Assembly: GCA_029931535.1 (NCBI GenBank)
Contig: JAQPZY010001675.1
Span: 7,861,001-7,925,000, forward strand
Direction: 5' to 3'
Length of the DNA: 64,000 nt
DNA from: Margaritifera margaritifera
Lineage: Eukaryota > Mollusca > Bivalvia > Unionida > Margaritiferidae
Both the position numbers and the translations under genes were made by a program. Within the stretch, counting starts at the first letter, position 1. Each line of letters begins with the position of its first letter. The notes below the pieces were generated by a model. It was not told where the DNA came from. It saw nothing but the letters and a program-made list of their open reading frames with translations, and searched no databases. This document shows positions 1 through 13,001 of this stretch, in pieces.

Positions 1-375
1 TATCTGCTAATGTCCTTGCAATACCTGATGTCTGGCTCTGTGGAATCACATCTCTCTTTTGAGACAAGTTCTCTTGAGTCTTTTGTGCCTGAGCAGCCTT
101 TCTCTCTGCATCCTCCTGCTCTTGCTGAGCTATTTTGTACTTTGACCACCGTTGATTGCTAGATATGGCTAGACCACTTTCTTGACTTTGTTCCCCATTC
201 AGTGTTTCATTTATGGCATTGTTCCTCATTTCTAAATTATTTGACATTGAAATATCATCTCCTCTTCTATGACGCTCCTCTGTAGACTGGTATCCTGACT
301 CTTTGGAATCTTCCAATCGCTGACTTGGCATTAGCCTGTTTTGTGCTTCCCTGCCTATTCTGAGACTCTGATCAT
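1..375 (-). CDS. FHOD: FHOD formin exon, linker, truncated by window edge
   Basis: The exon starts at 375 after TTTATTTTCAG and is open for 124 codons to the window edge, beginning with AT that completes Asp (G/AT). It reads DQSLRIGREAQNRLMPSQRL...STEERHRRGDD..., then a Gln/Glu/Lys-rich stretch QRWSKYKIAQQEQEDAERKA with coiled-coil character. No stop occurs in this frame. The 3' end, FH1, FH2 and the C-terminal autoregulatory region must lie outside the window on the low-coordinate side. The two absent parts of the protein prevent a decision between FHOD1-like and FHOD3-like; most invertebrates have one ancestral gene. Confidence 0.85.
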
Positions 376-2344
376 CTGAAAATAAACACATTCATTAGAT
401 CTGGCACAGCAATATTTTGACAAATTCATCAAACATCTTAACCAAATTAAACCAAAAGTATTGAATTTCAGATGCTTGATACTCTTGATAACATTTTAAG
501 ATCTCCTCAAAAAAGAATGCAAAATTTCATCATTTTGATTTTTTTATGACATAAATCTAAATCCTTTGGCATGTTATTGCACAAATAAATGTGACATTCA
601 ACTTCCCTGTTCCTATGAAATGAAGACCACTCTGAAGGATTCATCAAAGAACTTTCATGCTCAGTGACTGCACCCATTCTGGCAATATTGGTATAAGCTT
701 AAAGTTCTTTTAAAATCAAGACTTGTCTCTCATAAATTTGGTCTAAACTGGTCACGATGTTCTTCAGATGTGATAAAACAATATTGAAGACCAATAAAGG
801 GTGAGGGGCCATGCCATACAGTCACAAAAGTTTTGAATAAACTAATTGTTACTGTTATGACTTCTTACCCTAAACAAAAAGTAATGTCCAGATGTGGATC
901 AATGTCATCCTATTATTGAGATTTTACTAGTTACCAAGTTTTATCAAAATCCAAAAGCATATCTTGAGTTAAGGTACATGACCCACTAGATGGACAAGTA
1001 AACATGATGAACATCTAGACCAATTTTATAATCTTTTTTGGCCTTGCATTTGCCTTATTTTGACAATGTCATACATGTGACAGAACAGAGAGGTCATCTT
1101 AGGACAGATCAGGAGATTTGCAAAATTTGGTCAGGAGTTTTGATTTCAAAAGAGGGAGTCTTTTCATCAACCAAATTTTAGCATGCAAATGGACAAAAAT
1201 GACAACTATTGAACAAATTTTCTTTTTCTATATTAAAATTTGCACATCATCTCATAACATCAGCCATTTCACAGTAACTTCTTGCCATTCATACTGTCCT
1301 TATATGTAGCACAAGCATTTTTAGCCTTTCTTAGGAGATCATTGCTGGATTATATTGGTGGCAGTCCTGATCATTGTTGATCTCAACACTTATGAGATGA
1401 TGTATTGTTATATTGTTACTGGATCCAGGTTTCCTCTTGTGTCCTCATGCATGCACTGGAATAAGGGAATGATAGTACAACTCTACTGAGTCCACTAAAA
1501 AGTTGAAATTGTTTCCTGTCTAGGGGGTATATTCAGATTGCCCACTGCCTGTCAGAACTGCTCAAGACTGGTTTTATCTGGGTTGAATTTGAGAAGTTCT
1601 TCTTAAAATCAACTTTACACTAATGGTAGAATGTATATTTATGTTCCTCTGAACTTGATTCCAACCACTGAAATTCCTGTTTCCAACCATTACTGAATTT
1701 TGTGTGATATTTTGGTTATTTTGATTTTGGTGTTTTAGCATTGGCAGATAATGCATGCTTAGATATCTCGACAAACTTTAAATGCTGAAGTCAAACTGAC
1801 CTGTTTTATGCCACTTGATCTCTTTAGTAATGACTAAACCAACCATAATCCATGTATGTCTTTAATCCTTTCTGGATTACCTCTGATCACAGTAGTAATC
1901 TCTACAAATTTTAAACACCGAAACCAAACCAACCCTCCCAAAAAATCCAAGTAGTGTCGTTTATTTTATGCTTCTTGAGCTCTTTAGTAATGCAACATTA
2001 ATGTCTTTAATCCTTTCTGATTACTACTGATCACACATAGCATAACCCAGTGATTACTTTTAGGTTATTGTCCGTCAAATTAGGAATTAAAGTGTCATGC
2101 TACGCCAGTTCACAGTCATGTGATCACAGGAAGTCTTTACCATAAATATACAACATTGGAATCAAGGTATAAAAACAATATATAAAAAAATGAAACCTTT
2201 CTGTTCTAGAATTTTTTTAATAATAAGTTTGAGTACACATCTGATATCAATGAGAGATTGGAGACGCCCCTCATCTCAGGAGGAAAGCCCTCTTGGCCAG
2301 GAGGTTCACATGTATGCAATGTGCTACAACTGTACATATACAGC

Positions 2345-2500
2345 ATAACCAGGGGCGGATCCATAAATATTTAGTATCCTATGATGGGTGTTTAAATAAG
2401 TAGGCGAGGGGTCTGTGGGATGGAACCCCAGGGGGGACCAATGGGGCAAACCCCCAGAAGCTTTTGCATTTTAAGAATTTCCAGGGCATGATTTTAACAA
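2345..2500 (+). repeat. dispersed repeat with GGGGCGGATCC end
   Basis: The start accaggggcggatcc, the GTAGGCGAGGGGTCTGTGGGA-type middle and the end tttccagggcatgatttt match, in reverse complement, the segment at 56270-56420 (atgccctggaaatgc ... cccatagatccctcgcctac ... ctggatccaccctg). Two copies in opposite orientation show a dispersed repeat, probably a non-autonomous DNA element. No TIR or target duplication was resolved. Confidence 0.6.
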
Positions 2501-2966
2501 TCTGTCAGGAAAACTCACTCTAGAAAACGTTCCAGTTGTTTCACACTCATTGGGCAAGGGAGATCAAGGAGGGGCCATGCCATAATTGCACTAGCATTGA
2601 TTTCATTTAGCCAAGCTAATAAACAAAAGCTTCTATTACAACAGAATTCATATTGAAATAACAACTTGTCTGTGGTATAACACATATTTTGCAACCTTAT
2701 CATGATTCTTCCTTCACATTTAATAATTCTTTACAAAAAGAAAGAAGTTGAATATATAACTAACTCATGCATGACCTCTGACCTAATAAAAATTAGGAAT
2801 GTCACAGTAATGCAAACAGAGCTGAAACATTTTTCCTTGTGTATATCTTTGTATGTGACCATTCATAATACTTCTTATGGCCTGGGAATAATCATGTTTC
2901 AGTGAATTTAAAGTTTGGTAGTTAGTTTATTTACTTACATATAATGCCAACCCTAAGTACTGTGAA

Positions 2967-3032
2967 CAGTACAGATCCAGATCTGCAATAGTATTATGCA
3001 CAGGCAGATCAGGGTCTATATTGTTCTTTCTA
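2967..3032. mobile_element. remnant hairpin of the twin-hairpin element
   Basis: acagatccagatctgc, a ~14-nt loop with attatgc, then ggcagatcagggtctat and attgttctttctac reproduce hairpin 1 and the start of the spacer of the elements at 13002-13208 and 24504-24710. The second hairpin and terminal repeats are not recognisable. Confidence 0.6.
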
Positions 3033-3280
3033 CTTTTGATCTCAAGCCAACAATGTAAACCCTGGTAAATATGGTCATTGAGATAAAATACAAGAACTGA
3101 ATCTTGCAATACCTCCTTTCTTTCATAAAATTATTAATTATTTCAAGGACAAAATTCATCTACATTTATCATTAATGTTTGTATTTTTAAAAAAGCAGGC
3201 ACTGCAAATTGGGAATCAGGGAAACCTATATGTGTCATGAGAAGTGTTAAAAATTGCTAATACTGGCATTTCTCTGTGAT

Positions 3281-3737
3281 AATTTCTTTCATATACATGT
3301 AGTATTGTTTGAGTAATAAAGAAGACATACATAAAATAGGCTATCACTTTCTATTTGCCAAGTAAAACCCTACAGATGGTAACTTCAGTGCAAATAAAAC
3401 AGTGTTTGATAGTCTCTATGAGGTTTTACAATAGCAATGAGTTGCCATTTTGTAGAGTTCTTAGACTGGTTCCCAATATATTGTTAGACTGGAACCAAGT
3501 TTGAATCTTATTATGAAGTGAATGCAAATTAAAGAACCAGTTTGTGACAGCAAAAATGATAGCTGATTGCCATGGTAAACCTTATAGAGACTGCTAACTG
3601 CTGTTTAGTCATACTAAAGAAGGCATCTAGCAGTTATTCCTTTAAGAATAGAAAATGGTAACCTATGTACTTACAGTATGTCGTGACTATTACTTAAATA
3701 CAACCATATAAATAAAACTGCGCAGAAAAATGCTGAT
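3281..3737. mobile_element. long inverted-repeat (foldback) element, copy 1
   Basis: The two halves are imperfect inverted repeats around a centre near 3480: the left arm starts tttcatatacatgtagtatt and passes through gtttgatagtctctatgagg, and the right arm, reversed, passes through gttagcagtctctataagg and ends near tttatatggttgtattt. The whole resembles 7110-7560 (shared ttctattctta, agtatgactaaacagca and ttcataataaga segments). No coding sequence is present, so it is a non-autonomous foldback/MITE-type element. Confidence 0.7.
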
Positions 3738-3952
3738 ATTGGCTTATCTCAAGAATACTTTAATCAGATAATTATGGTTGAATTCTAATTATTCCACTTT
3801 TTTTAAAATATGGAATGAAAACCAAAGCATATGAATTGATTGACAGGTAATGTGAATGGAGCATGCTAGGCCCAGTGTATATTGTACAAAATACATATTT
3901 CATGTGACACCTACATATACTGGAAGTTGAGTGCTATTTACTAGGTCCTTAC

Positions 3953-4189
3953 CAATGGACTCGGTATCACTTAGCGAACCTGGGGAGGAGTATTTAGAAT
4001 CCCCCTGTTGGTGGGGTTCCTGATTCGGCAGCATTGCACTGCCGCTACTACATGTGCTGGCAGAAGACTCACTGGCTATTGACATTCTGTCATCGCTCAC
4101 TTCACCCCGTTTCCGAGCATGCTCACATTCCTGTTCTTTGATTAAAGTGCGCTGTCTTGCACGCCGATCACGGCGGTTGCGAGGGGAAT
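3953..4189 (-). CDS. FHOD: FHOD formin exon, basic and Ser-rich linker
   Basis: This exon is 237 nt, phase 1-1: two bases completing a codon, 78 codons, then G. It begins SPRNRRDRRARQRTLIKEQE, an Arg-rich helical stretch, followed by MSIASESSASTCSSGSAM and a Ser-rich tail ending SLSDTESI. The acceptor is TTTGCCTGCAG/ATTCC and the donor ATTG/GTAAGG. The Arg-rich then Ser-rich pattern recalls the region between FH3 and FH1 in FHOD3. The exon is symmetric and could be skipped in frame. The preceding intron is the longest placed here (14.4 kb), so unseen symmetric exons within it cannot be excluded. Confidence 0.85.
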
Positions 4190-4540
4190 CTGCAGGCAAA
4201 CATGCTATGTTAGTGGCAAAGGCAAGAAAGATAGATTGAGACACACTAAAAAAAATTTTAAAATACTGCACACCTTTTCTGGCAGTGTTACAAACCATGC
4301 AATAAAGTTATTTTCAAAGTAAAACAAAGATGACAGCCTTAAGTTTTTTGATGAGTGAAATTAACCAATAATTTTGTAAAGTTATGAAACAGTTCCTGTG
4401 ATTTCTCACAAAACTTATCTGCCAATAACTGAAAGTAAGTTGGAAGTTATACTTATTACAAATTACTTCAATGCATCTCAGCATTTATTTCACCATCAAA
4501 GAAACTCCATGCATTTATTTCACCAAAGAAGATTGGTTTT

Positions 4541-4728
4541 GGTTCAGTTTGGTGTTTTACTGCACAGCAACATAAGTAGGTTATTTAGTGCTGAGGTAAT
4601 TGGAGTAAAGTGCCTTGCCCAAGGACACACCAGAGTGGCCAATCTGTGCCGATATAATGGCAAGACTTGAGCCACACCCGTCCGGTCATAAGTCCAGCAC
4701 ACTAACCACTGAGCAACTGCAGCTCCTC
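4541..4728 (-). mobile_element. tRNA-derived SINE, minus strand
   Basis: Read on the minus strand it begins with a tRNA-like part (TTGCTCAGTGGTTAGTGTGC, A-box-like; cgggtgtggctcaagtc, weak B box), then a body with gtgtccttgggcaaggcact and tttactccaattacc, ending gttgctgtgcagtaaaacacc. It is the same family as 62551-62739. A convincing target-site duplication was not found. Confidence 0.75.
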
Positions 4729-7109
4729 ATCACAGAAGAGCTTCCATACATTTAACAAAGATAAAAGTTGAAATAATGCAAGGAATCAAAATACATTTCA
4801 GAGTCAATATATTTTGTATATGTATTTAAAATTCCTGACTTTTAATTAGGAATTTTCTTAAGCAAGCATTTTTTTATAATGGTCTCTCTGAATGCATGCT
4901 CTGGAGTAAGCATCTGATGATTGTAAACTTTTTTTTCTACTCATGTACAAAAATAGAATAGATATAATTATTGTTTCAATCTCTATCATTGGTTTCACAC
5001 TACCAGTCAAAGAGTGCAATGGAACAGAACAGTAGTCATATCAATTGCAATGGGACAGAGCTCTCCAACCATTGGTGGGTCAGCACTACTGGATCAAACA
5101 ACTCTGATAGAGTATATTGTTACAGTATATTCACAATCACAAGGACAGGTAAACCAGCGAGTTTTATAAGCATGGAGAAATTTTTTTGATATACTAGATA
5201 TATTATTAATCAGCTCTCCAGTTAATGTAAATTCAGTTTGTATTTAATGGGTACTAATTTTAATGCTTAAAATGGTTGCTAAATACCACAAATTTAAAGA
5301 CCCAAAAGATCAAGGCATTAAACAAAGTCAACAAGACCCCCTTCCATATAAGAGGCAGTGAGGTATATCCAAAAATGTAAAGACCCAATGATCAAGGCAT
5401 CAATCATAAGACAACAGACCCCCCCACCCCCCCACCCCATCAGATGTAATCAGGCACATCCAAAAATTGAAAGATACAATGATCAAGGCATCAATCAGAA
5501 GACAATAGGACTCCCACCACCACCACTAAGTTTCATAGAGATACCTTGAATGGTTTGAGAGATATCCTCCAGAAATGAAAATGTTTATGGACAGACAGAC
5601 ATACAGGAATACATAGTAACAGCTCTACCCCCCCCCCCATAAGCCATACATGTGAGGATAACATGTTTTTTATTTTTTCTGTGCAAAAACCATGAAAACT
5701 GATACCCAAGAAAGTACATGAATTCACAGTATGCTATTATCTCCTATGTTCTGTGATTTCTTTATTAGTTCTGAATTGAAAATCATGACATTGTTCTGAA
5801 GAGTCCATTTTAACCAATCTTATACACCATTAAGCCATCTTATCCAAGATGTGCTGATATGGTATGGGTGTAAGCTATTCCAATGAGCAAGAACACTGCA
5901 AAGTTAACAACCATGCTGCTGATTAAGAAAGGAAACGAGTCTGAAATAAAAAGGTCATCAGTAATGGGCATGCAATCAAAGGTCATCCAAGAAATAAAAC
6001 AGTGAAACACATTTTCTCCAAAAATTATAAATTTCGGAAAACATATGTATAACCATATAAAATGGAATAAAAGAGAGCGTAAATTGAAAGCATCAAAGAT
6101 CTGGAAAAAATATCATCAACCTAGAAATAAAAGTAGTGGAATGTTATGACCTTGACCTGCCCACTGAATATTGGGAATCTTGCAAATCTGCTAAATAACC
6201 TATCTGCCAAGTCTGACAACAATACAGTGAGGCTATAGACTTCCCCTGGTTAGTGCAGAGTTGATCACTGGCTTCTTTTGAATCATCCACTTTAATGTAA
6301 CCTTATTTATCAGATTTCATGAATACAGTCAACAAGCCATTTTAATGAACAGCCTACCTGTGGAGAAAAATAAGAGACACCAATTACTGATTCATATCAG
6401 GAGATATAGTTAAGAGACTGAATAAAAAACAGTTGATGTTTTATGGATGGATGGACATATTGAAGGGACATTACAAATGCTGTGTCAAACCTCTATTACA
6501 AGAGTGATAGAAGGAAATATCAAGCAAATTACGAGTCTGCCATGTTAATCACTGAGCCACTACATCTCCAATAAAGATAGTACAATAAGCCTTCAATTAG
6601 GACGTTTAAACTACACGGGATGAAAGTTTCACCTCAAGAATTGTTAATGTTGAATATAGTTGTGATAACCCCATTACTGCTGCATCATAAATATATGCAT
6701 ACAGCAGCATATATATCAAAGTTTATGATCACATATACATACATATAATATTTGCAAACATTTCCTCAAAAATCAAATCTAGAAGACCCACACTTTTTTT
6801 TCTCAAATGCTTGTGATATAGCCTGCTTCGTTATGTTATTTTTGCCCTTGGGTAGCACAAAATCAGAACTTACATATTATTAGCTTGATCTTTCTTAATA
6901 TTGACTGTTATAACAATGTATGAAAAGTTATCTTCCTACTCAGGAACTTCCCTTGGGACAATTGGCCAGTGAAACATAAAAAATTTTGCCTGTTCCTAAC
7001 AAGTCAGTTCAAGCTCTGACATCAGAAATGTGAATGATATAAATAAAAGAGTTACCAGGGACCAAATTATACTTCCTTTGACAAAAGAACCACGCATTCA
7101 ACAGCGTTT

Positions 7110-7560
7110 TTCCACATTTCATTTATATGGTTATATTTTAGTAATAAATAAGACATACCTTAAGTACACAGGTAACTATTTTCTATTCTTAGAGGAGTAA
7201 AATCTATATGCTTGATTTAGTATGACTAAACAGCATCTGACAGTCTCTACAAGGTTTACCTTGTAAATGGACCTTCATTTTTGCTGTGTCACAGACTTAT
7301 TCTTCAATTCTTATCCACTTCATAATAAGATGTAAAACTTTGTTCTAGTCTAACAATATAAATGGAACCAGTCTAAGAACAAAGACACTGCAAAAATGGC
7401 TACTGATTACTATTATAAAATCTATCAGAGATTATTGAACTGTTTTAAACTTGGCATTCTACAAGTTTTTACTTCTGAATAGAAAATGGAAACCTATCTG
7501 ATTGATGTATGTCTTTATTATTCAAATATTACCATATGAATGAAATTGTCACAGAAAAAC
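7110..7560. mobile_element. long inverted-repeat (foldback) element, copy 2
   Basis: Left arm atttcatttatatggttata and the reversed right arm atttcattcatatggtaata pair through ~220 bp with scattered mismatches about a centre near 7340. The sequence is homologous to 3281-3737. Two copies with arms in the same arrangement support a real foldback family and not a chance palindrome. Confidence 0.7.
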
Positions 7561-8037
7561 ACAATTCTTCTTTCTTTTTTTTTCTTTTTTTCTGAGATAT
7601 TCCTCAGTATCTTTCTGTTTCTTTCAGTTCAGCAGAATGTGTTAATCAGGTGGTACGTGTTACAAAAAATTTTATCACAGCATCAGAGCAAGAAAATTTA
7701 TTAGAAAGCAGTGGAATCTCCACTACATCATATGATTTCAGCATGTCCATAACACAGCATCTCCTCTTCAATTCATATGCTGTCCATGCAGGCAAAATGT
7801 AAGATGCGGACAACATGAAAGCTGTTAAGTGCCATTTCACAGATTTTCAATACAACTGAAGACCCAATTACTGATATGAACTTTCAGAATATAAAAATGG
7901 TCTTCAGAACTAGTTGGCAACTAATGTAATCAAAAAGAAGGATGATTTGATTTATACTGTTTAGAAAATGAATTTTTATTAATGCACTTATTTACATTTT
8001 ACATGTGAGAAGTGTAATGAAACAATTATAGCAATGT

Positions 8038-8153
8038 GCTGAGTACAATATAAGGTTTTGAGAGCACAAAAACAGGTATCAACCTTGGCCTGTAGCCTTG
8101 GTACATACTGGTTTTCTGTGCTCCATATAAAACCCTATATTACACTCAGCTGA
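8038..8153. repeat. 116-bp inverted repeat
   Basis: ctgagtacaatataaggttt at the left pairs with aaaccctatattacactcag at the right, and inner agcacaaaaacaggtatcaa with tacatactggttttctgtgc. Stem about 45 bp with mismatches and a short loop; a MITE-like or foldback remnant. Confidence 0.6.
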
Positions 8154-9235
8154 GTGCCAGAGTTATATAAAATTTTGCTTCTGCTGATTTCAAGCAAATG
8201 AGCAGACATGAAGCAAATTTAAAATCACCAATGCTTTCAAAGCAAAATAAGATGTTAGTAACCCTACTTTGTTTTATAGAAGTTATATAAATTAAATAAA
8301 GAATATTCTTTGCAAATGGTTGAAAATCACATCCACAAAAAGCCTCCCCCCACCCACCCCCAAAGACCTGGAGTTAACTGAAACTAACAATATTTGGAAT
8401 TTTTTCTGAAATAGAATTTAGTTGTCATATACTGTTGCACTACAAATATGGTAGCCAAAAAGTAATTTGTGCAAATCTAATGTTTGGAGAAATATTTCAT
8501 TTGCATTAACTTCTTGAACAAATATGTTCAGTCAAGTTTGAATTAATTTTGTATCTAACAATCAAGGAAAGTGAACCTGCTGTCTGCATTAATAATCAGT
8601 ACCTTCTGATGAATAAATTTAACTGAATTATTTTCTATGAGACTTACAATTCTACTGCTAAAGTAGAGTAAAAAGATGGTAAGGAAAAGCCTTATAAACA
8701 CAAGACAAGTTCAAACAGAAGCCAGACAGCTGGTAAAGAAAGGCCCTATTAACACAAGACAAGTTCAAACAGAAGCCAGATAGAGCTCATCAAGCCCAAT
8801 TAATAGAAGCTCACATTATCTAGTAAATGCTAAGAAGCCCCTCTCACATAACAAGCCTTTTCCACTGCACACTTGAATGTGGACTGAGTTATGGACAAAA
8901 CTGAAACATTGCTGATTTTAAGATGCCATGATGAGTCTATTATCAAAGCAATGGTTTAGTCCTAATACTATTTCTCACCTGCAAACTGGACTATAAGGTA
9001 TGCTGATTGATTTTCAAGACCTTTAGTACAAAATCTTGACACCAAAAATAAATGTTCACACACCTGTGCCATTACTAGATCCAATGTCTCCCTAATGCAG
9101 TCTAAACAAAAAACTGCCATGGGTTATATGACTACATTCATATTAATAAATTTAATTTGTCAATTGAATTACAAATCTTTTTTTTGTTGGCAAACTTCAA
9201 TGAGACTTGAAAAACTTGCTGAACTTTGTACACTT

Positions 9236-9352
9236 TGAGCACTGATACAGGTGTACACACTGGGCACTGATACAGGTGTACACTCTGGGCACTGATACAG
9301 TGTACACTATAGGCACTGATACAGGTGTACACTATGGACACTGATACAGGTC
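9236..9352 (+). repeat. minisatellite, ~25-bp unit, ~5 copies
   Basis: Unit close to cactgatacaggtgtacac followed by 6-8 variable bases (tgggca, ataggca, atggaca). Five imperfect copies. The open frame over it on the minus strand is a product of the repeat. Confidence 0.85.
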
Positions 9353-10295
9353 CCATGAATGGATCATCTAGTTTGATCTTTTATGTGATGCATTTTTCCT
9401 TTGCACACATCAAAAGTACACTGATATAATTTAAAGCTTGTCCATAGCTCCATCCACATGCTATTAGTTTATTTCACGAAAGTTGTCAGTAAAAACGAAG
9501 CAAATTTCCCTCGCATAAGAGAATTACAGCTAAAACAATCTTGATCTATTTGTCGAACGAGATCTGCTGTAATTTTTTAATAATATTGTGAAATAATCAG
9601 CTGTTATAACTTCACCATTACCAATTTTCAAATTTCAGAATGTCCATTTGCATCCCAAAAGATGTGTATACATACATACACAACTTTAATGAACACCTTG
9701 CTATAATAAAATATTTGCATGGACTCCAAATGATTTGCTACTACAATGGGCCATTGTATTTGTCTCCTTATAGTTGTTATACCATATCCACTGATGTATT
9801 CCATGCACCAAGACCTAGATCTTCCAGTGAATATTATCTGATTACAGTGTAGACCTTCATCTGCTCTAACATTATGAAATGATAGATCAGAAACTATGTA
9901 GTTTACAGCTGGATGCGTGTTATGCATGTATAAATATGCTAAAACATTGATCACTGGTATTGGAAAGTATGTGTTTGAATTGGCTGACACAACAACATTT
10001 AATCCAAGATAATTCATGATACTGCACTGTGAAAGCAGCATATTTGCATATTTTACATGGATAGATAGACTAAAAACTTGTAAAGAAATTTTTTACATGT
10101 GTTCAAATTATGCAAAACAATTTATCTTTAAGCATTTAGTCCAAAGCTGTTAGCGTACTGCTCCTGCCATAAGCAAAGTCCATGTTGTATGATAGTGCAT
10201 TCAATAAAAAAAAACTATGCTATCAGTTCAAGTTCCAGATGTTTCATGTACATCTGAAGTGATAGTACTTGATCACTGTGAGAATACTCACTCAA

Positions 10296-10460
10296 ACAGA
10301 GCAATATAAACAAGCAGCCTGGACTAATCTTGGTCACTAGGCAATATAAACAAGCACCCAAGACCAATCTTGGTCACTAGGCAATAGAAGCACCCTGGAC
10401 TAATCTTGGTCACTAAGCAATATAAACAAGCACTCTGGACTAATCTTAGTCACTAGGCAA
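10296..10460 (+). repeat. minisatellite, ~40-bp unit, ~4 copies
   Basis: Unit: aatataaacaagca followed by ctggactaatcttggtcact and aggc. Four copies with small substitutions; one copy is shortened (aatagaagcaccc). Confidence 0.85.
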
Positions 10461-11069
10461 TCTGAAAAAGCTTGTCTTTTTTTTATTAACATCTTGATGA
10501 TTAAGATTCAGTCTCATAGAGCAAGTTCTGTGTTTTGCAGTGTTCACAAAATATCTCATCATATTTTTAAAAATGCAAAGAGTTCCTAACCTGGGAGTAA
10601 AATGACCAATTTATTACATTCTTTTCTTGAATCTGAATGGTCAATAATTGTACATACAAAACAAAGAGATGGATAACAGCTGTAAGGTAAAATATAGATC
10701 AACAGACCTCATACTACTGATACACTTAGCAATTCCAGATTAGAGTATCAACACAGAGGCTTGTCTTTTTTATGAATTTGTCTTACAAATTACTACCAGT
10801 TGCACAAAGTCCTGTGGAATAATGTTTCAGAAAGTTAAAGTTCAATCTGCTCCAAGTATATAATTTTAAATAAGAATATCCCTCACCAAGATAAAACTTT
10901 TGGATCCATACAAATTTGATGTTGTACTGTATTTACCCTGCATAACCAGCATCCAACTGTGAACTGTGCACACCCAGATTACCTGTTTCTACATAGGCAA
11001 CAAAGTATACCCTTCCAGTTTTGTAGGAAAAAAACATTTATCAAATTAAAAATGAAAACTACATACCTT

Positions 11070-11462
11070 GACATCATGAGAGCTCAGTTATTGTGAACAG
11101 GTAAATGAATTTCAATTTCAGTTAGAGGCATGATTTGCAGCAGCTGACAGCAAATGCAGACATTCCTGTCCAAGTCTACCATTTTTGTAGGTAATTTTCT
11201 CCAAGGAATTGTGGGTAAAACTGATAAAATGTTATAATTTCAAAAGTTTAGCCCTTTTATCAATGAAAAATATGCACAAATTATAAACTAATACCACTCA
11301 TACCCACAATAACTTGCAGAAATTACCCACATTGACTTGTTAAGATGGTGCAGATTTGTGCTGGCATTTCTGTTACATTGCCCCTCACCTGCTTAAAGTT
11401 ATACTTTTAGATGAAATTGAAATTCCTTTACCTGCTCAAAATAACTGAGCTCTCATGTTGTC
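11070..11462. mobile_element. foldback element with ~50-bp terminal inverted repeats
   Basis: Left gacatcatgagagctcagtt, continuing with attgtgaacaggtaaatgaa, pairs with the reversed right end gacaacatgagagctcagtt / attttgagcaggtaaaggaa. No coding content. It directly precedes the TA-flanked element at 11473. Confidence 0.7.
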
Positions 11463-11472
11463 ATGGTCTGTA

Positions 11473-12544
11473 CAGTGGTCCCCCTCTTATAATGCCACCC
11501 CGTCTGCATCAGGAAAGTAGTCTGATAAGGGGGTGGCCTTTCTAGAGAGGGATCACACAGATGTGAGTGATAAGTACATATAAAGTAAGAAGGGCCTAAC
11601 CAATTTTTTCAATATTTAGTATTTTCATTTAAAAATCACTGGTATGTTATGGAATCAATGTGCTTAAAACTTATATTAATGTTATTTAAAATAATTAAGA
11701 ATAATCATCATTCGTGGTGCAAAACCACCTTGTCAATAAAATCAGGGTGCAAACACTTGACTGTAGCTATCATTCTCTATCCATTCCATTTTCCCACTTC
11801 AGCAGAACATATAACTGATGATGTTTATTTGAATCTATCTGACATCAAATTTCTCAGCTGTGATCAAAGGACTCTCCCTCTTTTCAATTAGTTGAATTGA
11901 TTCCATTTTTTATCCTTCTAAACTGAGAAAGTCTGATGACATTTTGCACTTTATGCAAGAACTTATTCCTTCATTGGCAATGTGTTGTTACTGCATGAAA
12001 TGATCTGTGTTTACAAAGGAAATGAGCTTTCAAATACATTTCATAATCTATGAGAAAGAAGCCAGATACTGATTTTACTTTATGACAACCAGACATCATG
12101 CTGACCTGAACTGAACAATACTGTGCTTCTCAGTGGTTAGCTTTTGTCATCTTGATAATTATCAGTAGTAATAATAACCAGTATTAATCAAAGTGACAAA
12201 ACCTAACATCTAAGGAACACGCAGCAGTAAGGATAATCAGATTACTTACCTCTTTGTATGGATTAAAGTTACTTTATCGGCATGTTGGAACAAATGTCAA
12301 TGTGTTGAATTTAGAAATCAACAAATATTCATGAGATTTCCTTATGTAAAGTCCATTATATATGTTCATTCGTAAGTGGTAAATTTGACAGTTTTTGCAC
12401 TAATATGCTAGACTCTGGCTGCATTAAAGGGGTGGCCACCCTAGAGGGGTACTTTTGAACACAAACTCGTTGGTGCCAAGGCATTCTAGCTGTATAAAGC
12501 AGGCATCCCCTGGTCAGGGGGGATGTTCAAGAGGGGGACCACTA
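11473..12544. mobile_element. TA-flanked TIR element(s), pogo/mariner-like
   Basis: Left end TA/CAGTGGTCCCCCTCTT and reversed right end TA/TAGTGGTCCCCCTCTT give a 16-bp TIR flanked by TA on both sides, as for the Tc1/mariner-pogo superfamily. Each end also forms its own palindrome (ccctcttataatgccacccc ... ggggtggcc ... agagaggg), so this could be two solo MITEs about 100 bp long instead of one 1.07-kb element. No transposase frame is present. Confidence 0.6.
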
Positions 12545-13001
12545 TAGTTATCATTTAATCTGGTGAAGTGTCTTTAATAGAAAACTAGAAGGATATTCCA
12601 ACTCAACTTGAAAGATACTGACTTTAGTAGAACAAACATCATAGACCCTGAGCTCCCAGCACTACTGTATGATGGCAGATATGGGTCAATCCTATTCACA
12701 GTTGAATATGCATTACAATAAACTATACATCATCTGCACAGGTCCTTTAAGGTCCAAAGAGGGATTTTGTTTTACCAAGAATGTGTAATAGAGAAGTTCA
12801 TTATGCCCCCAGACCATTAAGCTGGTTGAGACCTAGCCTTGTACTAGCAGCATAGGCATATCTATAACATTTGTAAAACTACAGCAAGAGGTAATGGGCT
12901 AAACTATCAGAAAGAATGAGAAGCACATAAAAAAGCATTTACATTTTAAGGAAGATATTTAGCATATTAAAGCAGAGATGCACCTAGGAAAATATACCAT
13001 T

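Larger units (their letters stand above)
376..3952 (-). other. FHOD intron, 3.6 kb
   Basis: No exon was recognised here. The stretch 376-2330 shows nothing specific. At 2345-2500 is a dispersed repeat with a GGGGCGGATCC end, of which an inverted relative lies at 56270-56420. A single-hairpin remnant of the twin-hairpin element is at 2967-3032. A long inverted-repeat element covers 3281-3737. Short open frames in this interval overlap these repeats and show no coding character. Confidence 0.6.

Noticed and set aside
9628..10041. 137-codon minus-strand open frame
   Set aside because: No family resemblance and low-complexity character; likely chance.
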